Shown one piece after another: positions 13,487 through 17,251 of a DNA stretch of 17,251 nt; position 1 is the first letter of the stretch; each line of letters begins with the position of its first letter. The DNA comes from Fibrobacter sp. Lineage in GTDB: Bacteria > Fibrobacterota > Fibrobacteria > Fibrobacterales > Fibrobacteraceae. The translations under genes and the position numbers were made by a program. The stretch covers positions 1 through 17,251 of the forward strand of contig JAFZOV010000076.1 of NCBI GenBank assembly GCA_017550445.1, written 5' to 3'. The notes beneath the pieces were generated by a model. It did not search any database. It was not told where the DNA came from and saw only the letters and a program-made list of their open reading frames with translations.

Positions 13487-14366
13487 TTGTTTCGACCTCG
13501 CCACGCGTTACCTTAAGGAACGCGGCGTGGCGTATATCGTCAGCGACGATTTGCGCGGCATGCAGTGCCATTGGAATTTCAGTGGGAATACCCAGGCGGA
13601 TTTCGACGCGTGGTGTCGCCGTAAGGCGCTCTCATGCGGCGGGAATCCGTATTACGTGGGTTTCGATTCCACCTGGTATGCCGGGGAGCGCATGCCGTCG
13701 CAGAAGGCGAAATATTTGAGGGAACAAGAAGAAAAGAACAGCCGTCGGGATAGCTTGTCTGTAATCATACAGACAAGCGAACCTTTGTCGGAAAAGACTA
13801 TCACGATTGAATACCTTGAAATCGGGAAGTCTACCGCCGACAAGATAGGCTTCGACTATTCTGAGTACATAGGGTCGGCGCGGTTCTTCGGCTATACTGA
13901 CCTCTTTAGTGTCAGTATCCAGGCGAAGGCCCACGGCGACACTTCCTTCGTGTATCGTACGTACACGACGCAGTACGACTCTACTCTGCATGTTTTTTGG
14001 GGCGGCGTCCGTGACAAGATTAAGCACTCGACCGTGACGTCTTCGGGTATCGTAAGCAACGATTACGAGACCGAGACGTACGGTCTCACTTTCGACGTCC
14101 AGGATATGCGCTACTCGTATACGCATAGCATGGACTTCGAGCACAAGATTGACGGGACCGGGAAGCTCCGCTGGGGAAGGAACAAGATTTTCGGCTCGTA
14201 CGATTACACCGCGCAGACTGTCAACGGCGTGCCCTGGCTCCAGGACCTGCCGTTGATAGGTGCGCTTTTCAGACATACCTCGACTTCTACCGAGACGAGG
14301 TACGTCTTTATTCTGGTCACGCTCTCGGAGCTGACTCCCCAGGAGGAGGGCGACGAAGATGCGTGA
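13242..14366 (+). CDS. Phage outer-membrane secretin, pIV-like
   Basis: This 374-aa protein would form the outer-membrane channel for virion exit. The secretin signature VPWLQDLPLIGALF (330-343), followed by TRYVFILVTLSEL, is unmistakable. An N0-like domain follows the signal (residues ~75-150, with Cys pairs), and the C-terminal half supplies the barrel. The ATG at 13242 has GGAGGT 5 nt upstream, the best ribosome site nearby, but this gives a 52-residue strongly basic extension (about 16 Lys/Arg) before the hydrophobic signal (LLILLACVFVLVAAV, ~53-67). A GTG at 13380 would give a normal-looking signal peptide but has no ribosome site. The overlap with pI is 245 nt, much more than the short overlap in Ff. 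The 3' end overlaps rep by 8 nt. It is slightly shorter than Ff pIV (426 aa). Confidence 0.92.
   Translation: MERRKNVSRHPQECRHKVNRLKTSLARRLLATSGKSAVARCAARTRVSTRFRLLILLACVFVLVAAVSSRARTITSFQADGDCFDLATRYLKERGVAYIVSDDLRGMQCHWNFSGNTQADFDAWCRRKALSCGGNPYYVGFDSTWYAGERMPSQKAKYLREQEEKNSRRDSLSVIIQTSEPLSEKTITIEYLEIGKSTADKIGFDYSEYIGSARFFGYTDLFSVSIQAKAHGDTSFVYRTYTTQYDSTLHVFWGGVRDKIKHSTVTSSGIVSNDYETETYGLTFDVQDMRYSYTHSMDFEHKIDGTGKLRWGRNKIFGSYDYTAQTVNGVPWLQDLPLIGALFRHTSTSTETRYVFILVTLSELTPQEEGDEDA
13753..13778. repeat. Perfect 11-bp hairpin inside the secretin gene
   Basis: GCTTGTCTGTA (13753-13763), loop ATCA, TACAGACAAGC (13768-13778). A perfect 11-bp stem with a 4-nt loop inside coding sequence is unlikely by chance and could form in the packaged single strand or in mRNA. 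Confidence 0.65.
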
Positions 14367-15480
14367 CTTGTTCACTAGAATGGAATGGGATTTGATAGAA
14401 TATCAAATCCAGCAGGACTTATGGAAAAAGGAACATGGCATATGCGAGGAAGCAAGCAAGAAGGAATCCAGCTCGGATTCCTCGACGAGTACGGAAACGT
14501 ACACGGTCCCGCTGTCTGCGCTGCGGAAGGTGAACCACGACGTCCAGGAAGGGTATGTTACCGAACGCAGGGCGGGGAAGTATATCGAGCGCAGGGTCTG
14601 TACAGTGCAGCAGACGCAGGGTTCGTTAATCCGCAAGATGGCCCACGTGACGGATTTCGAAGACGGTAGCGTCTTGAAACCGTACGTCCTTCGCAGCGAC
14701 CTTTTTCACGTCTCCCGACTCCCGGAGGGATCACGTGAAAATATGGTCGCTGTCGACAAGGACGGGGAACTGTGGGCCGATTGGCGTTCGATTAAGTTCA
14801 TGCGCTCTAATACTTCGCGTTTCGCGAATCCCCGCCAGGTTCAGAAGTCGTGCGAGAACTTCAAGTGGCTCGTACGCGCGAACGAGGACCGCGTACGTCT
14901 TTTCGTCACGTTGACCTATGCGAAGAACATGAGGGACACGCGTCAGCTGTACCAGGACTTCCGCGCGTTTTGGCAGCGGCTCCAGCGCGAGGTGCCTTCG
15001 GTCGAAGGCTACCTTGTCGCTTTCGAGCCGCAGAAGCGCGGGGCCTGGCACGCGCACGTGCTTCTTTTGAGCAGCAAGCCCATGCTCTATATCGCGAACA
15101 AGCACATGCACGCGATATGGGGCAAGGGCTTCACGAAGACGCAGCGTCCGAAGGGAATCAAGGACGTGGCGTCCTATTTGACTTCCTACTTGACGAACGT
15201 CAAGGAAGGCACCAGGACGAAGAAGGGGGCCCGCCTGGGTATGTACCCTGCCGGGTTCCATTTCTTGCGCCACAGCAAGCGTATACGGTACGTATCGACG
15301 CGCCGCTGGGTTGGGCCTTGGAACAAGTTGAATAGGTGCCAGGATTATGAGTTGCTTTACGATTATCAGAATGTCCGCAAGCTGGCGGACGGAGTGTACC
15401 AGGTGTCTAAGATACTTTGTTTGGAAGACACCACGGGTATGATATTTAATGGTTCGGGATACGAACTGTCCTCGGCATGA
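14359..15480 (+). CDS. HUH-family rolling-circle replication initiator
   Basis: This 373-aa endonuclease would nick the plus-strand origin and start rolling-circle replication. Motif 1 is FVTLTYAKN (182-190); the metal-binding HUH motif is H231-A-H233 in GAWHAHVLLL; motif 3 is DVASYLTSYL with Tyr273 and Tyr277 (YxxxY), the nicking pair typical of two-tyrosine Reps such as phiX174 gpA. The ~170-residue N-terminal part has a Ser-rich stretch (33-46) and no motif I know. The ATG at 14359 has AGGAGGAGG at 14341-14349 and overlaps the secretin stop by 8 nt, so rep is the last gene of the plus-strand operon, unlike Ff phages where rep comes first. The gene contains a long hairpin (14694-14752) that may be its own origin. 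Confidence 0.92.
   Translation: MRDLFTRMEWDLIEYQIQQDLWKKEHGICEEASKKESSSDSSTSTETYTVPLSALRKVNHDVQEGYVTERRAGKYIERRVCTVQQTQGSLIRKMAHVTDFEDGSVLKPYVLRSDLFHVSRLPEGSRENMVAVDKDGELWADWRSIKFMRSNTSRFANPRQVQKSCENFKWLVRANEDRVRLFVTLTYAKNMRDTRQLYQDFRAFWQRLQREVPSVEGYLVAFEPQKRGAWHAHVLLLSSKPMLYIANKHMHAIWGKGFTKTQRPKGIKDVASYLTSYLTNVKEGTRTKKGARLGMYPAGFHFLRHSKRIRYVSTRRWVGPWNKLNRCQDYELLYDYQNVRKLADGVYQVSKILCLEDTTGMIFNGSGYELSSA
14694..14752. other. Long hairpin in rep, candidate replication origin
   Basis: CAGCGACC (14694-14701) pairs with GGTCGCTG (14745-14752), and TTTTCACGT (14703-14711) pairs with ACGTGAAAA (14733-14741). The two stems are separated only by a T on one side and TAT on the other. A TCCC/GGGA helix can form in the loop. 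The roughly 17 paired bases lie in rep codons ~112-132. phiX174 and P2 also keep the origin inside the initiator gene, so an origin or packaging role is plausible. No nick site can be assigned. Confidence 0.5.
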
Positions 15481-15513
15481 TGGGTGGCTGTGGTGTAGGG
15501 ATGGTTTAGGTCT

Positions 15514-15572
15514 CCGTCCGGCCGCGCAGGCGGTCGGGGGTGTGTGCTTTTGGGATATGCGCGGCCGGACGG
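15514..15572. other. Perfect 14-bp GC-rich stem-loop after rep
   Basis: CCGTCCGGCCGCGC (15514-15527) and GCGCGGCCGGACGG (15559-15572) pair perfectly over a 31-nt loop, 33 nt after the rep stop. In ssDNA this would be a very stable hairpin, as expected for a packaging signal or complementary-strand origin. It could also help terminate rep transcription. Confidence 0.6.
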
Positions 15573-15583
15573 GGAAAAAGTGG

Positions 15584-15611
15584 GGGCCTTTCGGCCCTCG
15601 CTTCTTATTTT
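15584..15611. terminator. Bidirectional terminator between rep operon and antisense cassette
   Basis: GGGCC-TTTC-GGCCC (15584-15597) has a U-rich run on the plus strand (TCGCTTCTTATTTT). On the minus strand it is a GAAA-tetraloop hairpin followed by CCACTTTTT. It sits where the plus-strand operon and the minus-strand cassette converge. Confidence 0.7.
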
Positions 15612-15781
15612 CTGTTCAAGACTATCGTAATCTGTGGCAAGTTCTTGAACGCCATGCGTATGATGTGTGCGCGTGCTTTCTCGGGATAGTCCCCCAGGAC
15701 TATGGTGTCCCCCTGGTGGACTTTCTCGATTAGTTTTCGGCGTAGTCGCCAATAGTATCCGGGTTTCTTTTTTGAGAACAT
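15605..15781 (-). CDS. 58-aa basic protein, last gene of the antisense cassette
   Basis: It begins MFSKKKPGYYWRLRRKLIEK, continues VHQGDTIVLGDYPEKARAHI and ends in LNRK. It is strongly basic and looks like a small alpha/beta protein that could bind nucleic acid, but I recognise no family. AAGGAG lies 7 nt before the ATG, and the ATG directly abuts the previous gene's stop (TAAATG), so translation is coupled. A terminator hairpin follows the stop. It is short enough to be missed by gene callers with a 60-codon cut-off. Confidence 0.65.
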   Translation of the reverse strand: MFSKKKPGYYWRLRRKLIEKVHQGDTIVLGDYPEKARAHIIRMAFKNLPQITIVLNRK

Positions 15782-15940
15782 TTAATACTCCTTTTCTGAA
15801 TAGCGTTTAATGAAATAGTCGCGGGAGTGTGAGAAAAATTCCCATTTAGTAATGTTGTTTTCAAGGTCTTTTTTGCTTGTTGACCTTTCTACTACTGTAT
15901 AGGATTTTTTTGTTCCTTTGCAAATTTTGTACATCCACAT
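15782..15940 (-). CDS. 52-aa hypothetical protein in the antisense cassette
   Basis: The protein MWMYKICKGTKKSYTVVERS... ends HSRDYFIKRYSEKEY. It is Lys/Tyr-rich with no membrane segment. AGGAG lies 8 nt before the ATG. The start is inside the upstream zinc-ribbon gene (49-nt overlap) and the stop abuts the next start. The function is unknown; support comes from ribosome site and tight packing. Confidence 0.55.
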   Translation of the reverse strand: MWMYKICKGTKKSYTVVERSTSKKDLENNITKWEFFSHSRDYFIKRYSEKEY

Positions 15941-16068
15941 TTTTTATTCTCCTGGTCTAGACGGTTAATTTGTCCGCATTTCTTGCAATAAAGATACGAA
16001 GCGTGAATGTAGGTGTTCTCGGCTAGTCCGATTTCTTTCCCGCATACGTCGCAGTAGATTTTTTTCAT
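15892..16068 (-). CDS. 58-aa zinc-ribbon protein in the antisense cassette
   Basis: It begins MKKIYCDVCGKEIG and contains a second pair YCKKCGQI: Cys6/Cys9 and Cys28/Cys31 form a four-Cys zinc site, with extra Cys44 and Cys46 (KCGC) near the end. GGAG is about 9 nt before the ATG. The start overlaps the upstream gene's stop as ATGA. The architecture is very like the plus-strand 57-aa protein at 8814-8987, suggesting a shared fold or an old duplication within the phage. A regulatory DNA- or protein-binding role is possible. Confidence 0.68.
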   Translation of the reverse strand: MKKIYCDVCGKEIGLAENTYIHASYLYCKKCGQINRLDQENKKCGCTKFAKEQKNPIQ

Positions 16069-16217
16069 GATTTCAGCTCCTTAATTAACTTGTTTGTAGT
16101 TTTCTGATAGTTTGTATATAAGTCTGCGAACATGGGACTTTTATTTATAAAGTAATCGCACTTTAGTGCGTAGTCCTGGAGTGCGCAGACTATGAGACGT
16201 TTCTCGTGTTCGGTCAT
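16065..16217 (-). CDS. 50-aa hypothetical protein in the antisense cassette
   Basis: It starts MTEHEKRLIVCALQDYALKC and ends in a Lys-rich helix (TTNKLIKELKS). It is mostly helical in appearance, with no membrane segment. GAGGGGG lies about 5 nt before the ATG at 16217; a start 30 nt further upstream is possible but would overlap the previous gene more. Both junctions are ATGA overlaps. It resembles small phage regulatory or anti-defence peptides in size only. Confidence 0.6.
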   Translation of the reverse strand: MTEHEKRLIVCALQDYALKCDYFINKSPMFADLYTNYQKTTNKLIKELKS

Positions 16218-16585
16218 GCTTCCCCCTCTCCGTTCCATGCGTGGCACTTCCGGGCGTTTTTAATACAAATTAATCCTTTCTTGTATCGAAGCGACTCGTA
16301 CCAGGTGTCTAAAGAAGTGTACGTGTGGACATGTGAAAAACATTCATCTTTGATGAAAGACTTTCGAACATTGTAGTAATGTTCGCCGGAAAAACAGATT
16401 ACAGCCTGGTAACATGTTTTTCCTTCGGCGTGTCCCCAATTGCTTAAGAACTTGTCTTTTGCCATGACGATATAGCATGAGCCGAACAAGATTTTACTTT
16501 GTTCGCTTTGGTCGAAGTCGTTTAGGTCAATTCGGATTTTTTCCGGCTTGTCCGTAAGCTTTTCGAAGATTGTTTTGTGTGCCAT
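16214..16585 (-). CDS. 123-aa hypothetical protein, first gene of the antisense cassette
   Basis: From ATG 16585 (MAHKTIFEKLTDKPEKIRID) the protein is soluble, rich in His, Tyr and Cys (GSCYIVMAKDKF, CFSGEHYYNVRK, ECFSHVHTYTSLDTW, CIKNARKCHAW). I do not recognise it. The frame stays open to 17053, but the extra ~155 codons read through inverted repeats and give Arg/Ser-rich nonsense, so the start at 16585 (AGGT about 7 nt upstream) is preferred. It shares an ATGA overlap with the next gene and has A+T-richer codons than the plus-strand operon. Confidence 0.65.
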   Translation of the reverse strand: MAHKTIFEKLTDKPEKIRIDLNDFDQSEQSKILFGSCYIVMAKDKFLSNWGHAEGKTCYQAVICFSGEHYYNVRKSFIKDECFSHVHTYTSLDTWYESLRYKKGLICIKNARKCHAWNGEGEA

Positions 16586-16633
16586 GATGTACCTACTTTG
16601 ATGATGGTTGTTTTCAGTTTGTTTCGCGCGCAA

Positions 16634-16715
16634 TTTTTTCGGCCGAAGAAGAAAAAATCTTACGCGGCTCACAGCGAAGCTCATCCGCGTAAGTTTTTTC
16701 GGAAGGCCGAAAAAA
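16634..16715. other. Nested inverted repeat with A/T and GC stems
   Basis: Three pairing blocks line up: TTTTTTCGGCC (16634-16644) with GGCCGAAAAAA (16705-16715), AAAAAA (16652-16657) with TTTTTT (16694-16699), and CTTACGCGG (16659-16667) with CCGCGTAAG (16685-16693), around a 17-nt loop. That is 26 base pairs with small internal loops. U-runs follow on either strand, so it could be a terminator as well as a ssDNA origin or packaging structure. Confidence 0.7.
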
Positions 16716-16723
16716 CACTGCTT

Positions 16724-16738
16724 CTTCGCTTTGCGAAG
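16724..16738. repeat. Small hairpin next to the nested repeat
   Basis: CTTCGC-TTT-GCGAAG is a perfect 6-bp stem with a 3-nt loop, 8 nt after the large nested repeat. Confidence 0.5.
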
Positions 16739-16831
16739 GTGGCTAGGCGAAACGGAACGTGAGCCCCATAACGTGCGGGGTCCTGGCACGAGCAAGCGGC
16801 GACCGAGCGGAGAGTGGAACAGCGTGGAACG

Positions 16832-16911
16832 GCACGCCCGACAACAAAATTTTATGGAACGCGCGGAGCGTGCGGAGCGATCGTTCTGTACAAATTTTGT
16901 TTTGGGCGTGC
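16832..16911. other. Long-range imperfect inverted repeat
   Basis: GCACGCCC (16832-16839) and ACAAAATTT (16844-16852) pair with AAATTTTGT (16892-16900) and GGGCGTGC (16904-16911), giving 17 bp broken by a small internal loop. The 39-nt centre contains GAACG/CGTTC and two GCGGAGCG units that can pair further. Confidence 0.6.
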
Positions 16912-16983
16912 GGAGCGACCGAGACGCGGCGGAATGACGGGTTCTTGCACGTTTAGGGAGCGTAGCGACCTTTCCGGGGCGTT

Positions 16984-16998
16984 GCGGGGTGTCCCCGC
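16984..16998. repeat. GC hairpin
   Basis: GCGGGG-TGT-CCCCGC is a perfect 6-bp stem with a 3-nt loop and no U-tract. Confidence 0.45.
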
Positions 16999-17062
16999 AG
17001 AGGGGGTAGGCGCAAATTGTACGACGAGGGTCGGCTGGTAGGTGTCGGACCATTGGAGCCGG

Positions 17063-17079
17063 GGGGGAGACTTCCCCCT
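17063..17079. repeat. Hairpin identical to the host terminator at 856-872
   Basis: GGGGGAGACTTCCCCCT is the same 17 bases found in the terminator between the first two host genes (856-872). It forms GGGGGA/TCCCCC with a GACT loop and is followed by ACAAAAC. Confidence 0.55.
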
Positions 17080-17217
17080 ACAAAACAAATATGGGTGTGC
17101 GGTAGGGTTGGCGGTAGACGGAACTCACGCCTAGTGCGACTTGACGCGACGCGGTGAACTACTAACGTTTAACGCGGGAGCGTCTAGCGAGCACTGCGAG
17201 AGTTCGCGGTCGGAGCC

Positions 17218-17244
17218 GGGGTTTTGGGGGCCGGGGGTGCGGGG
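17218..17244 (+). other. G-quadruplex motif
   Basis: Four runs of 4, 5, 5 and 4 G are separated by TTTT, CC and TGC. This meets the usual G4 pattern on the plus strand. Whether it belongs to the phage depends on the unseen right border. Confidence 0.6.
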
Positions 17245-17251
17245 CGAAGCC

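Larger units (their letters stand above)
7450..17251 (+). mobile_element. Inovirus (filamentous phage) prophage, right end not seen
   Basis: The element contains, in filamentous-phage order, small coat proteins, a pVIII-like major coat protein, pIII-like adsorption protein, pVI-like protein, pI/Zot ATPase, pIV secretin and a HUH replication initiator, followed by hairpin-rich intergenic DNA. The left border is set by the dif-like site. The right border is unknown: no second dif-like site is visible up to 17251, so the phage genome is at least about 9.8 kb unless the border is cryptic. Having its own secretin means it need not borrow a host one, unlike CTXphi. All structural and replication genes look intact, so the phage may be able to form particles (inference). 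Confidence 0.9.
16586..17251. other. Non-coding, hairpin-rich intergenic region of the prophage
   Basis: No convincing gene lies here. It holds several inverted repeats (16634-16715, 16724-16738, 16832-16911, 16984-16998, 17063-17079), many short GGAGCG / GCGGAGCGACC units around 16800-16980, and a G-quadruplex motif at the end. This is what a filamentous-phage intergenic region (origins, packaging signal, promoters) looks like, but host intergenic repeats cannot be excluded for the part after about 16900. Confidence 0.5.

Noticed and set aside
15449..15733. Plus-strand 94-aa frame after rep
   Set aside because: It spans the 14-bp hairpin and terminator and is antisense to the 58-aa gene that has a good ribosome site.
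15396..16312. 15-base direct repeat GTACCAGGTGTCTAA at 15396-15410 and 16298-16312
   Set aside because: A single exact 15-mer pair is near chance level in 17 kb and falls in two coding sequences on opposite strands; no att or origin context.
16760..16785. CCCCATAACGTGCGGGG region as a right-hand dif-like site
   Set aside because: It lacks the TTATGT XerD-like arm and 11-6-11 spacing; it is a short CCCC/GGGG hairpin.
16586..17053. N-terminal extension of the 123-aa cassette protein to 279 aa
   Set aside because: The extra codons run through several inverted repeats and give Arg/Ser-rich low-quality sequence with no ribosome site; ATG 16585 is a better start.

Overview
The window looks like a piece of a Fibrobacter chromosome (phylum Fibrobacterota) carrying an integrated filamentous phage (inovirus). 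Three things seen in the sequence point to the host. A circularly permuted GH16 lichenase closely resembles the known Fibrobacter succinogenes 1,3-1,4-beta-glucanase. A lipoprotein carries a Fibrobacter-type major paralogous domain. Secreted proteins have long poly-serine linkers. The genus call rests on memory of these families, not on a database search.

Host part (about 1-7449). From left to right: the 3' part of a lipoprotein gene cut by the window edge (+); a GntR-type regulator with two winged-helix regions and a LacI-like effector domain (-); the secreted lichenase (-) with a textbook terminator; ruvB and ruvA (-), the Holliday junction branch-migration operon; a serine-rich surface lipoprotein (+); and a small outer-membrane beta-barrel protein (-). 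Intergenic hairpins serve as terminators or dispersed repeats.

Phage part (7450 to at least 17251). A 28-bp dif-like XerC/XerD site at 7450-7477 is the probable left border. The right-hand copy was not found and probably lies beyond the window. The plus strand carries a complete filamentous-phage operon: a gene V-position protein (possible ssDNA-binding protein), two tiny membrane proteins, a pVIII-like major coat protein (77-aa precursor, about 51 aa mature), a 30-aa pVII/pIX-like peptide, a 57-aa zinc ribbon, a 52-aa membrane protein, a very large (868 aa) cysteine-rich pIII-like adsorption protein, a pVI-like membrane protein, the pI/Zot assembly ATPase, the pIV secretin (overlapping pI by 245 nt) and a HUH rolling-circle replication initiator. 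No integrase or transposase is seen, which fits use of the host XerCD.

Downstream of rep, on the opposite strand, lies a tightly overlapping cassette of five small genes (16585 down to 15605). One of them is a second zinc ribbon resembling the one in the plus-strand operon. Four of the five are under 60 codons. Beyond the cassette are about 670 bp of non-coding, hairpin-rich DNA ending in a G-quadruplex motif; this is probably part of the phage intergenic/origin/packaging region. A second origin candidate is a 17-bp-stem hairpin inside rep.

The most novel content is the phage: a filamentous phage of Fibrobacter with a mosaic receptor-binding domain, several unlisted mini-genes, and an uncharacterised antisense cassette.
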